Shown here piece after piece: positions 26,452 to 34,124 of a stretch of DNA of 64,000 nt; position 1 is the stretch's first letter; each line of letters begins with the position of its first letter. The stretch comes from Leucobacter soli (GTDB taxonomy: Bacteria; Actinomycetota; Actinomycetes; Actinomycetales; Microbacteriaceae): positions 1-64,000 of the forward strand of contig NZ_CAJVAP010000016.1 in assembly GCF_910593785.1 (NCBI RefSeq), written 5' to 3'. A program made the position numbers and the translations under genes. Under the pieces are notes generated by a model. It was given only the letters and a program-made list of their open reading frames with translations, was not told where the DNA came from and did not search any database.

Positions 26452-27795
26452 TCACGGCGTCGGACGCAGCGCGTCGTAGCGCTGGAAGCCGCGGGCGACC
26501 CGCAGCGCCACCAGCATCAGCACCACGATCACGAGGCCGCCGAGCAGCGCCGGCGCCCACAGCGCGATCAGCGTGGCGAGTGCGCCTGCGATCAGGTCGC
26601 CGACGCGCGGCCCCCCGGCCACGACGACGTAGAAGATGCCCTGCATCCGGCCGCGCACGTCGTCGGGGGCGGCGGCCTGCAGGATCGTCGTGCGGAACAC
26701 CGCACTGATGTTGTCGGCCGCACCGGCACCCGCGAGCGCGATGCCGGCCAGCACGAGCGCCGGCACGATCGTCCGATCGGCCGACCCCGTGGCACCGATC
26801 AATCGGCTCACCAGGAGCACGAGACCGAAGAGCGCGATGCAGGCGCCGTACACCGCGATCGCGAGCGTGACCGCCCTCCCCTGCCGTCGCACCTGGCCGA
26901 GCGGACCCGAGACGAGACTGCTGAGCAGCGCTCCGATCGCGAACGCCGCGGTCAGCAGGCCTACCGTGACCGCCCCGCCGCCGATCAGCAGCGCACCGAC
27001 CGCCGGGAACACGACGCGCGGCTGGCCGAGCGTCATCGCGATCAGGTCGAAGATGAAGGTCGCCCGGACGTTGGGAGCGCGGCGCAGGAATCGGAGGCTC
27101 TCCAGAACCGAGGCGAGCCCGGGCGCGGATCGACCGCCCTCCGGTCGCATCGACGGCAGGCCGAGTATCCCGACGAAGGCGCCGATGAAGAGCACGGCGT
27201 CGAGCAGGTAGGTCCAGGCGAAACCGACGGCGGCGACCAGCACGCCCGCGATCGCGGGGCCGAGCGTGATCGCGACCCCCATCGTGATGCCGGCGAGGGC
27301 CGCCGCCGCGGGCAGCAGTTGCACCGGCAGGAGACGAGGCTGGATCGCGCCGCGCGCCGTGCCCAGGATCGTGGCCGACGCCGCGTTCACGGCGGCGAGC
27401 GCGTAGTACGGCCAGGTGGCTTCGACCCCGAGGAACGCGATCGTCGTCATCGTGGCGATGCTCACCCAGGCGACGCACGCGGTGACGAGGGCGACGGTGC
27501 GCCGGTCGTAGCGGTCGGCGAGCGCGCCGCCGACGAAGCCCGAGAGGATCATGGGGCCGAGCGCCCAGAGCGCGACGAACGAGACCGCCAGCGTCGACTG
27601 CGTGAGCTCGTAGATGTGCAGGCCGACCGCGACGATCGTCACCTGCGCGCCGATCTGCGAGACGGAGGTCCCGAACCACAGGCGCGCGAACGCCGGGCTG
27701 TGCTTCAGCGGGGTCGTGTCGACGAGCAGGTCGCGGATCCTGCGTCGGGGCGATCCGCCCGATCCGGGCTCGTCGTCGTCTCCGCTCTCCTGCAC
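26452..27795 (-). CDS. MFS transporter (EntS/MFS_3 type)
   Basis: This 447-residue membrane protein has about 12 transmembrane helices, in the MFS_3 group (enterobactin-exporter-like and macrolide-efflux-like proteins). FARLWFGTSVSQIGAQVTIVAVGLHIYELTQS is a classic first-helix pattern, and GFVGGALADRYDRRTVALVT is motif A. A second motif A-like segment (LVSGPLGQVRRQGR) follows in the C-terminal half. It has an acidic Gly/Ser-rich cytosolic N-terminus and a short basic C-terminus. The start at 27795 is GTG; upstream Shine-Dalgarno support is weak. The substrate is unknown, and regulation by the neighbouring MocR protein is possible. Confidence 0.9.
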   Translation of the reverse strand: MQESGDDDEPGSGGSPRRRIRDLLVDTTPLKHSPAFARLWFGTSVSQIGAQVTIVAVGLHIYELTQSTLAVSFVALWALGPMILSGFVGGALADRYDRRTVALVTACVAWVSIATMTTIAFLGVEATWPYYALAAVNAASATILGTARGAIQPRLLPVQLLPAAAALAGITMGVAITLGPAIAGVLVAAVGFAWTYLLDAVLFIGAFVGILGLPSMRPEGGRSAPGLASVLESLRFLRRAPNVRATFIFDLIAMTLGQPRVVFPAVGALLIGGGAVTVGLLTAAFAIGALLSSLVSGPLGQVRRQGRAVTLAIAVYGACIALFGLVLLVSRLIGATGSADRTIVPALVLAGIALAGAGAADNISAVFRTTILQAAAPDDVRGRMQGIFYVVVAGGPRVGDLIAGALATLIALWAPALLGGLVIVVLMLVALRVARGFQRYDALRPTP

Positions 27796-27845
27796 TCTCG
27801 AACACTACACCCCGTCGTGCTCCCGGCGGATCGAGGCGCCTGCCG

Positions 27846-27901
27846 CCCGTCAGCGCTGCCCGCCTGTGCCACCCGCCTGCGCCACCCGTCAGCGCTGCCC
27901 G
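27846..27901. repeat. Short direct repeats between MFS and DUF3097 genes
   Basis: CCCGTCAGCGCTGCCCG is present at 27846-27862 and again at 27885-27901. Between them lie two copies of a GCCTGYGCCACCC unit, so the stretch is a compound degenerate repeat of about 13-39 bp periods. It lies in the 211-bp gap that must hold the divergent promoters. Confidence 0.65.
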
Positions 27902-28006
27902 TTTGCGCTGCCCGGTCGCGCCGCCGCAGCTCCGCGCGACCCGCCTCGCTCCTTCGTCGTATCCGCTTCCCCGGGTGCAGGCTCGCGGGACGGTAGCGTA
28001 GGAGGC

Positions 28007-28873
28007 GTGTGGGATGACCGATACGCGAACGACCCGATCGCCGCGATGAAGCCACGGCGCGGACCCGCGCAGCGCGAACGCGTGACCCTGACCCGGGGGC
28101 TCGTCCTCGAGCACAGCACGACGGAGTTCTGCGGGGCGGTCGTCGGCGTGCGCGAGGGCGTGGTGCAGCTCGAGGACTTCGGCGGCGCGCTGCGATCCTT
28201 CCCGTTGAGCGACGGGTTCCTGGTCGACGGCCGGCCGGTCGAGCTGGCGATGCCGACGCGCGCGCCGCAGAAGCGGGTGACCGCCTCGGGTTCCGTCGCG
28301 GTGGCGCCGCAGCGCGCCCGGGTGGCGATGCCGAGCCGCATCTTCGTCGAGGGCAAGCACGACGCCGAGCTCGTCGAGCAGGTCTGGGGCGACGACCTGC
28401 GCGTCGAGGGCGTCGTGGTCGAGCTGCTCGACGGCGCCGACAACCTGGAGCAGGTGCTCGCCGAGTTCGGCCCGGGACCGGGGCGCCGGGCGGGCGTGCT
28501 GCTCGATCACCTCGTCGCAGGCAGCAAGGAGACGAGGATCGCGGAGCGCGTGGCACGGGGTGCGGGCGGCGCCCACGTGCTGATCGTCGGGCACCCCTTC
28601 GTCGACATCTGGGCGGCGGTGAAGCCGGAGCGGCTCGGACTGCAGGCCTGGCCGGAGATCCCGCGCATGGTCGACGGCAGGCCGGTCGAGTGGAAGGCGG
28701 GCATCTGCCGGGCGCTCGGCTGGCCGGCCGATGAGCCGGCGGATATCGCCGACGCCTGGTCGCGGATCCGCGGCCGCGTGCGCTCGTACCGCGACCTCGA
28801 GCCGAGCCTGCTGGGCCGCGTCGAGCAGCTCATCGACTTCGTCACCGACCCGGAGCAGGGGTCCGCCGGATGA
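28007..28873 (+). CDS. DUF3097 domain protein (toprim-like, actinobacterial)
   Basis: This roughly 288-residue protein is of the actinobacterial DUF3097 family. Recognisable blocks are WDDRYANDP at the start, ARVAMPSRIFVEGKHDAELVEQVWGDDLR in the middle (a toprim-like core with Glu in FVEGKHDAE) and GVLLDHLVAGSKE (Asp), then LIVGHPFVDIWAAVKP and WKAGICRALGW. The role is unknown; conservation across Actinobacteria suggests housekeeping. The GTG at 28007 matches the family N-terminus, but its AGGAGG box ends only 1 nt before it, an unusual spacing. The stop overlaps the start of the next gene by 4 nt. Confidence 0.9.
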   Translation: MWDDRYANDPIAAMKPRRGPAQRERVTLTRGLVLEHSTTEFCGAVVGVREGVVQLEDFGGALRSFPLSDGFLVDGRPVELAMPTRAPQKRVTASGSVAVAPQRARVAMPSRIFVEGKHDAELVEQVWGDDLRVEGVVVELLDGADNLEQVLAEFGPGPGRRAGVLLDHLVAGSKETRIAERVARGAGGAHVLIVGHPFVDIWAAVKPERLGLQAWPEIPRMVDGRPVEWKAGICRALGWPADEPADIADAWSRIRGRVRSYRDLEPSLLGRVEQLIDFVTDPEQGSAG

Positions 28874-29253
28874 GCGAGCAGTCCTCACGCGCACCGCGCC
28901 CCTGGCCCCTCGCCCGCCTGGGCTACCTCTACGCGACGGCGGTCGGCTTCGTCTGGGGGTCGATCTGGAGCACGGGCGAGGTGCGCCGGGTCGGCGGCCT
29001 CTGGGTCTTCACCGGTATGCCGTCGTGGGCCTTCGGCCGGGGCGGCAGCTGCGTCGGATCCTGCTACCTGACCGATCGCAACACCGGTGAGGCTGTGCTG
29101 CGCCACGAGCGCGTGCACCGCGAGCAGTGGCGGCACTACGGCATGGCGCTGCCGATCCTCTATCTGCTGGCCGGCCGGGACCCGCTGCGCAACCGCTTCG
29201 AGATCGAGGCCGGTCTCGAGGACGGCGGCTACGTGCGCCCTCGCACGCGGTGA
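28870..29253 (+). CDS. Small membrane protein with HExxH motif
   Basis: I recognise no characterised homologue. The 127-residue protein has a hydrophobic N-terminal segment (about 16-34), a Gly/Trp-rich region with two cysteines (Cys61, Cys65), then HERVH (His79-Glu80-His83), the HExxH zinc-protease signature, directly followed by REQW. A second hydrophobic stretch (MALPILYLLAG, about 92-102) and Glu-rich EIEAGLED, which could supply a third ligand, complete it. It could be a minimal membrane metalloprotease or a fossil of one. Start and upstream stop overlap (ATGA), so it is translationally coupled to DUF3097. Confidence 0.8.
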   Translation: MSEQSSRAPRPWPLARLGYLYATAVGFVWGSIWSTGEVRRVGGLWVFTGMPSWAFGRGGSCVGSCYLTDRNTGEAVLRHERVHREQWRHYGMALPILYLLAGRDPLRNRFEIEAGLEDGGYVRPRTR

Positions 29254-29266
29254 ACACGCGGTGAAC
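29245..29266. repeat. 11-bp tandem duplication at a stop codon
   Basis: ACGCGGTGAAC is present twice without a gap (29245-29255 and 29256-29266). The first copy contains the TGA stop of the HExxH protein; the second repeats it downstream. Confidence 0.7.
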
Positions 29267-29310
29267 CGCCTCCGCCACCGTCACTCACAACGTCAGCGGA
29301 TAGGCGATCG

Positions 29311-29326
29311 AACGTAACAAGACGTT
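29311..29326. promoter_or_regulatory. Inverted repeat upstream of the peptide-transport operon
   Basis: AACGT (29311-29315), AACAAG, ACGTT (29322-29326) form a 5-bp inverted repeat in the AT-richest part of the 202-bp gap, and AACAAG recurs immediately after it (29327-29332). It is a candidate operator for the dpp-like operon starting at 29456; the regulator is not in the window. Confidence 0.35.
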
Positions 29327-29455
29327 AACAAGGTCGTCGCGCGCGCGACAGACTCCGAGGTTTCGGCGTAATCTCGCGATGACGTCCGTGCATCGCCGCC
29401 GCCGTCGCATTCCGCGCGCGGCGACTCCGCTCGCGCACGACCCGAGGGAGACCCC

Positions 29456-31051
29456 GTGACCGAGCCCGCCACCGACGCCCCGCCGAGCGGCGCGCCCGCA
29501 TATCGTCGGCGCAGCCGATCGGCCGGCAGGATCCTCATCGTCGTCGGCATCGTCGTCGTCGCCGCCGTCATCGCCGTGCTGGCGCTCGTGCTCAACCAGG
29601 GCGACGGCGACAGGTCGCAGCCCTCGGGCGGCGGCGCACCGGCTGCCGGCCCGAGCGAGCTCACGATCGGGCTGCAGCTCGAGCCGACGAACCTCGACAT
29701 CCGCAGCACCGGCGGCGTCGCACTCGACCAGATCCTGATCGACAACATCTACCAGGGCCTCGTCGGGCTCGCCCCCGGCTCGGTGTCGGACTTCGTGCCC
29801 GTGCTCGCCGAGGCGCTGCCCACCGTCTCCGACGACGGCCTGACCTACACGTTCACCCTGCGCGAGGGCGTGAGCTTCGGCTCGGGCAACGCGCTCGGCG
29901 CGCAGGACGTCGTCGACTCGCTGACCGCGACGCTCACCGAGGCCCTGCTCGGAGCACCGGCGGCGGTCTCGTCGCCCGACGAGCGCACCGTCGAGATCGC
30001 GCTCGAGCAGCCGAACAGCCAGCTCCTCTGGCACCTCGCGAACCGGCCGGGGCTCGTCTTCGAGACGGCCTACACCGGCGATCTTGCGAACACCGCGAAC
30101 GGCACCGGCCCCTACCTGCTCGAGGACTGGAAGCAGGGCGACAGCATCGCCTTCGTGAAGAACGCCGACTACTGGGGGGAGGCGCCCGCGCTCGACCGCG
30201 TGATCTGGCGCTACTTCACCGACGCCAACGCCGCGGTGAACGCCGCCGCCGAGGGCGACGTCGACGTGCTGGCTCCGGTCGCCTCGAGCCTCGTCGAGCA
30301 GCTCGAGGGCAATGCCGACTTCGCGCTCGAGCACGCCGACAGCACCGATGTCTTCACCCTCGCCTACAACTCGGCGAAGGCGCCGCTCGACGACGTGCGC
30401 GTGCGCACGGCGCTCTCGAAGGCCGTCGACGGCGACGCGATCATCGCCGCCTTCTACGGCGACGGCAAGGCGCTCGGCGGCCCGATCACCGACATCGAGC
30501 CGGCATACGAGGATCTCTCCTCCATCAACGCCTACGACCCGGAGGGCGCCGAGGCGCTGCTCGAGGAGGCCGGAGTCGAGGATCTGGAGCTCACGCTCAC
30601 CCTGCCCAACTTCTACCCCGCCGACGCCGCGAATCAGATCGTCTCCGACTTCCAGGCCATCGGCGTGACCCTCACGATCGACGAGGTGGAGTTCGCGACC
30701 TGGCTGAGCGACGTCTACTCGGCGCCCGAGGACGGCAGCCCCCGTGATTTCGACCTCAGCTACATCAACCACGCCGAGGCGAACGACTTCGTGAACTACG
30801 TGACCGAGGGCTACTACTTCGGCGCGGTGAACGCCGAGGCGAAGGCGCTCTTCGAGAGCTCCGTCGCCAGCACCGACCCGGCGGAGGCCGTCGACCTGGT
30901 GCGGCAGGCCGCCCGCGTCGTGGCGGAGGACGCCCCCGCGAAGTGGTTGATCAACTACACGCCGACCAACGCCATCGGCGTGCACGTCCACGGCTTCCCC
31001 GCGAGCAACACGAACTCGCGGATCAGCCTCGAGGGCGTCACGGTCGACTGA
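29456..31051 (+). CDS. Peptide ABC transporter substrate-binding protein (SBP_bac_5)
   Basis: This 531-residue DppA/OppA-type receptor is the first gene of a five-gene uptake operon. The mature part has the family blocks LTIGLQLEPTNLDI, LAEALPTVSDDGLTYTFTLREGVSFGSGNALGAQDVVDSL, GTGPYLLEDWKQGDSIAFVKNADYWG and TLAYNSAKAPLDDVRVRTALSKAVD. Unlike most Gram-positive receptors it has no lipobox cysteine: a basic patch (YRRRSRSAGR) is followed by one transmembrane helix (about 26-47), so it is probably membrane-anchored by an uncleaved N-terminal helix. The GTG at 29456 has GAGGGAG upstream. The ligand is probably a di- or oligopeptide, but nickel or other ligands are known in this family. Confidence 0.92.
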   Translation: MTEPATDAPPSGAPAYRRRSRSAGRILIVVGIVVVAAVIAVLALVLNQGDGDRSQPSGGGAPAAGPSELTIGLQLEPTNLDIRSTGGVALDQILIDNIYQGLVGLAPGSVSDFVPVLAEALPTVSDDGLTYTFTLREGVSFGSGNALGAQDVVDSLTATLTEALLGAPAAVSSPDERTVEIALEQPNSQLLWHLANRPGLVFETAYTGDLANTANGTGPYLLEDWKQGDSIAFVKNADYWGEAPALDRVIWRYFTDANAAVNAAAEGDVDVLAPVASSLVEQLEGNADFALEHADSTDVFTLAYNSAKAPLDDVRVRTALSKAVDGDAIIAAFYGDGKALGGPITDIEPAYEDLSSINAYDPEGAEALLEEAGVEDLELTLTLPNFYPADAANQIVSDFQAIGVTLTIDEVEFATWLSDVYSAPEDGSPRDFDLSYINHAEANDFVNYVTEGYYFGAVNAEAKALFESSVASTDPAEAVDLVRQAARVVAEDAPAKWLINYTPTNAIGVHVHGFPASNTNSRISLEGVTVD

Positions 31052-31127
31052 CGCGCGATCGCGCGGCTTCGGACCGACCTTCGGTGAGAAATCTGCACGG
31101 CGTCGGCGAAATTCTCGAAGAATAGCT

Positions 31128-31181
31128 GACGCTGTGCAGTTCTCTGACGCTGCGCAGACTCAGGACGCTGCGCAGGTGGAT
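31128..31181. repeat. Three phased 18-bp repeats
   Basis: GACGCTGTGCAG (31128-31139), GACGCTGCGCAG (31146-31157) and GACGCTGCGCAG (31164-31175) each begin exactly 18 bp apart, with variable 6-bp tails. The series runs straight into the hairpin at 31180. Confidence 0.8.
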
Positions 31182-31209
31182 CCTGCGATCCCCTTCGGGG
31201 TCGCAGGAT
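31180..31209 (+). terminator. Long hairpin inside the peptide-transport operon
   Basis: The left arm 31180-31193 and right arm 31197-31209 pair over 13 bp (ATCCTGCGA then CCCC), with one bulged T and a TTC loop. There is no U-tract after it. It lies between the receptor and permease genes, where partial terminators or RNA-stabilising stem-loops commonly set a receptor-rich stoichiometry. Confidence 0.6.
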
Positions 31210-31309
31210 GACGAGAGGAAGCCCCGCTCAGGAAGTCGCGGCGCGTTGCCGACGCCGGTTGACGGCAAGGAGTACCGCGCAGAATGCCGACGATAAGTAG
31301 GATCGAGGT

Positions 31310-32272
31310 GTGAGCCGCTTCCTCGCCATCCGGGCCGTGACGCTCACCGCGGGGCTCTTCCTGGCGAGCCTCATCATCTTCGCCGCGCTGCGCCTGCTGC
31401 CCGGCGATGTCGCGCAGGTCATCGGCGGCACGACCGCATCCCCGCAGCGGATCGCCGAGCTGCGCGCCCAGCTCGGCCTCGACCGGCCGATGCTCCTGCA
31501 GTACACCGATTGGATCGGCGGGATCTTCACCGGCGACCTCGGGCGCTCGATCGTCTCCGGCAGCCCGATCGCGGGCGAGCTCGCGCAGAAGGCCCAGGTC
31601 ACCGTCCCGCTGACGATCTACTCGCTGCTCATCGCGCTGCTCATCGCCCTCCCCCTCGGCATCCTCACCGCCTACCGGCGCGACGCGCTCGCGAGCCGGG
31701 CGCTCTCGGTCCTCGGGGTCGGCGCGGCGGCCGTGCCGATCGTCTGGGCCGGTCTGCTCGGCGCGATCGTGTTCTCCGGCTGGCTCGGCTGGCTGCCCGC
31801 GCAGGGCTTCCCGCGCGCCGGCTGGGCCGATCCGCTCGCCGCGCTCCGCGCCCTGACGCTGCCGGCCCTCACGATCGGGCTGCTCGTGGGGGCGATCCTC
31901 TTCCGCTTCGTGCGAAGCGCCACCCTCGGCGCGCTGCACGCCGAGCACGTGCGCACCGCGATGTCGCAGGGTCGCACCCGGCTCGGCGCCCTCGTGCGGC
32001 ACGGGCTCCCCGGGGTGGGCCTCTCGATCGTCTCCCTGCTCGGGCTGCAGCTCGCGGAGCTGCTCGTCGGCGCCGTGGTCGTCGAGCAGCTCTTCAACCT
32101 GCCCGGGCTCGGGCGGATGCTCGTGACCGATGTCGGCAATCGCGATCTGCTCAAGGTGCAGAGCACGCTCTTCGTGCTGACCGCCGTGATCCTGGTGCTC
32201 GGCGCGCTGATCGACGTGCTCCACCGGCTGATCGATCCGCGACTGCGGGTGGACGCGGAGGATGAGCGATGA
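31310..32272 (+). CDS. Peptide ABC transporter permease (DppB type)
   Basis: This 320-residue inner-membrane permease has about six transmembrane helices and forms a heterodimer with the next gene product. RLLPGDVAQVIGG at the N-terminus and LGLDRPMLLQYTDWIGGIFTGDLGRSI are classic DppB/OppB blocks. The coupling loop is AMSQGRTRLGALVRHGLPGVGLSIVSLLG, followed by VEQLFNLPGLGRMLVTDVGNRDL. The GTG at 31310 is preceded by TAGGA about 7 nt upstream. The stop overlaps the next start by 4 nt. Confidence 0.93.
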   Translation: MSRFLAIRAVTLTAGLFLASLIIFAALRLLPGDVAQVIGGTTASPQRIAELRAQLGLDRPMLLQYTDWIGGIFTGDLGRSIVSGSPIAGELAQKAQVTVPLTIYSLLIALLIALPLGILTAYRRDALASRALSVLGVGAAAVPIVWAGLLGAIVFSGWLGWLPAQGFPRAGWADPLAALRALTLPALTIGLLVGAILFRFVRSATLGALHAEHVRTAMSQGRTRLGALVRHGLPGVGLSIVSLLGLQLAELLVGAVVVEQLFNLPGLGRMLVTDVGNRDLLKVQSTLFVLTAVILVLGALIDVLHRLIDPRLRVDAEDER

Positions 32273-33258
32273 GTGACGACCGGGCGGAAGTCGGCGCGCG
32301 AGCGACGAACGGCACTCGAACGACGAGCAGCTGGGCGGATCGGCGCGGGCCTCTGCGCGTGCTCGCATCCGGCCCGCGAGGCGTCTACGCGCTGACCGTG
32401 ATCGGACTCGTGGTGGCGCTCTGCCTGCTCTCCTTCGTCTGGTTGCCCGCGGACCCGAACCACGCGAGCGCCTACAACGCCTGGCTGGCTCCCTCCGCCG
32501 AGCACTGGCTCGGCACCGACGGCAGCGGACGCGACATCGCCGCTCGCCTCATCGCCGGCAGCCGCGTCACCGTGCTCGTCGTGCTCGGCGCGGCCGTCGT
32601 CTCGGGAGCGATCGGGCTGCTCTTCGCGGTTCCGGCAGCCCTCGGCCCGCGCTGGCTGCGCGAGTCGCTCGCGATCCTCATCGACGTGCTCATCGCCTTC
32701 CCGACGCTGCTGCTCGCGATCATGCTCGCGGCGGTGTTCGGCGGCGGGCTCGCGATCGTGGTGGCAGCCGTGGGCATCGGCTACGGCGTCTCGATCGGGC
32801 GCGTCGTGCGCGCCGAGCTGCGCCAGATCGCGGCCGAGGACTACGTGCTCGCCTCGCGCGCCGCCGGCCTCGGGCGCGGCGCGATCCTGCGCACCCACCT
32901 GCTGCCGAACGTGGCTCCCGTGTTCACCGTGCAGCTCTCGCTCTCGATGGGACTCGCGATCCTCGCCGAGGCCGGCCTCAGCTACCTGGGATTCGGCGCC
33001 CCGCCCGGCATGCCCTCGTGGGGGCGCATGCTGGCCGAGACGCAAGGCTACATCTCCGTGCATCCCGAGGTCGTGCTGTGGCCGGGCCTCGCCATCACGC
33101 TGACCGTGCTCGCCTTCTACCTGCTCGGCGACGCGCTGCGGGAGGCGATGGATCCATCGCTCCGCACTCGCCGCGCGGGCGGAGCCGGTGGCGGCCCCGA
33201 GCCGATCACCGCGGTGCCCGGACCTGCGACGCCCGACGACACTGGAGCAGCGCGATGA
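32269..33258 (+). CDS. Peptide ABC transporter permease (DppC type)
   Basis: This 329-residue second permease subunit has about six helices. LGTDGSGRDIAARLIAGSRVTVLV is the conserved DppC block after the first helix, and the EAA loop reads SRAAGLGRGAILRTHLLPNVAPVFTVQ. The end LGFGAPPGMPSWGRMLAETQGY with LGDALREAMDP is also typical. A longer than usual Gly/Pro/Ala-rich cytosolic C-terminus follows. The ATG overlaps the DppB stop, and the gene's own stop overlaps the next start (ATGA), so the permease and ATPase genes are tightly coupled. Confidence 0.93.
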   Translation: MSDDRAEVGARATNGTRTTSSWADRRGPLRVLASGPRGVYALTVIGLVVALCLLSFVWLPADPNHASAYNAWLAPSAEHWLGTDGSGRDIAARLIAGSRVTVLVVLGAAVVSGAIGLLFAVPAALGPRWLRESLAILIDVLIAFPTLLLAIMLAAVFGGGLAIVVAAVGIGYGVSIGRVVRAELRQIAAEDYVLASRAAGLGRGAILRTHLLPNVAPVFTVQLSLSMGLAILAEAGLSYLGFGAPPGMPSWGRMLAETQGYISVHPEVVLWPGLAITLTVLAFYLLGDALREAMDPSLRTRRAGGAGGGPEPITAVPGPATPDDTGAAR

Positions 33259-34124
33259 CGGCCCCGCACCTCTTCGTCGACGACCTCTCGGTATCGATCG
33301 GCGGCAGCGAGCTGCTCCACGGTCTGAGCTTCGAGCTCGAGGCCGGCGCGCGCCTCGGACTGATCGGCGGCTCGGGATCGGGCAAGACGCTGACCGCCCT
33401 GGCGATCGCCGGGCTGCTGCCCGAGCACGCCGAGGTGACCGGGTCGGTCCGTCTCCGCTTCGACGACGGGCGCGTGCAGGAGCTCATCGATCTCGACGAC
33501 CGCGGGTTCGCGGCGCTGCGCGGCGACGTCATCGGCATGGTGTTCCAGGAGCCGAAGGCCGCGCTCAACCCGCTGCGCCGCCTGGGCCGGCAGATGACCG
33601 AGTCGCTCCACCTCCACTACTCGCTGACGCGCGCCGAGCGGCACGAGGCCGCGCTGCGCCTGGCCGCCCGGGTCGGGCTCGACGATCCCGCGCGGATCGT
33701 GCGCGCCTACCCGCACGAGGTCTCGGGCGGCCAGCGCCAGCGCGCCGCGATCGCCGCCGCCATCTCGGCCGGGCCCGGGCTGCTGCTCGCCGACGAGCCC
33801 ACCACGGCCCTCGACGTGACCGTGCAGCAGGGCGTGCTGCGGCTGTTCCGCGAGATCACCGAGAGCGACGACTGCTCGCTGCTCTTCATCACTCACAACC
33901 TGGCGGTGATGGCCGAGGTGGCGGATCGGGTGCTCGTTCTCGACGCCGGCCGCATCGTCGAGCAGGGCGCGGTCGCCGACATCCTCGCCGCGCCGACCCA
34001 TCCGGTGACGCGGGCGCTCATCGGGGCCGCGGCGTCCGAGGCCGCTCCGACCTCCGAGCATTCCTCCGGGTCTGCGGCCGGCCCGGCATTCGAGGGTCCT
34101 CCGGCCGCGGGAGCCGAACGATGA
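33255..34124 (+). CDS. Peptide ABC transporter ATP-binding protein (DppD type)
   Basis: This 289-residue ATPase subunit has Walker A IGGSGSGKT, Q-loop VFQEPKAALNPLRR, signature SGGQRQRAAIAAAIS, Walker B LLLADEPTTALD and H-loop ITHNLAVMAEV. It has the DppD/OppD-type C-terminal APTHPVTRALIGAA extension, which here lacks the usual Cys cluster and ends in a Ser/Gly/Pro-rich tail. It pairs with the DppF-type ATPase that follows. The ATG at 33255 is set by the 4-nt overlap with the previous stop. Confidence 0.93.
   Translation: MTAPHLFVDDLSVSIGGSELLHGLSFELEAGARLGLIGGSGSGKTLTALAIAGLLPEHAEVTGSVRLRFDDGRVQELIDLDDRGFAALRGDVIGMVFQEPKAALNPLRRLGRQMTESLHLHYSLTRAERHEAALRLAARVGLDDPARIVRAYPHEVSGGQRQRAAIAAAISAGPGLLLADEPTTALDVTVQQGVLRLFREITESDDCSLLFITHNLAVMAEVADRVLVLDAGRIVEQGAVADILAAPTHPVTRALIGAAASEAAPTSEHSSGSAAGPAFEGPPAAGAER

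Larger units (their letters stand above)
31052..31309. other. 258-bp operon-internal spacer with structured repeats
   Basis: No gene is visible between the binding-protein and first permease genes. The spacer holds ATTCT-CGA-AGAAT (near 31111-31123), three phased 18-bp repeats (31128-31181) and a long hairpin (31180-31209), then the permease's weak Shine-Dalgarno. The arrangement suggests mRNA processing or attenuation between receptor and permease. Confidence 0.6.

Noticed and set aside
29285-30991. 568-codon minus-strand frame opposite the peptide-binding receptor
   Set aside because: Val/Arg/Gly/Glu-biased mirror of the receptor gene, no recognisable motif; the opposite strand encodes a clear SBP_bac_5 protein.
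31128-31209. CRISPR-like array in the dpp spacer
   Set aside because: Repeats are only 12 bp with 6-bp gaps; it is not a repeat-spacer array.
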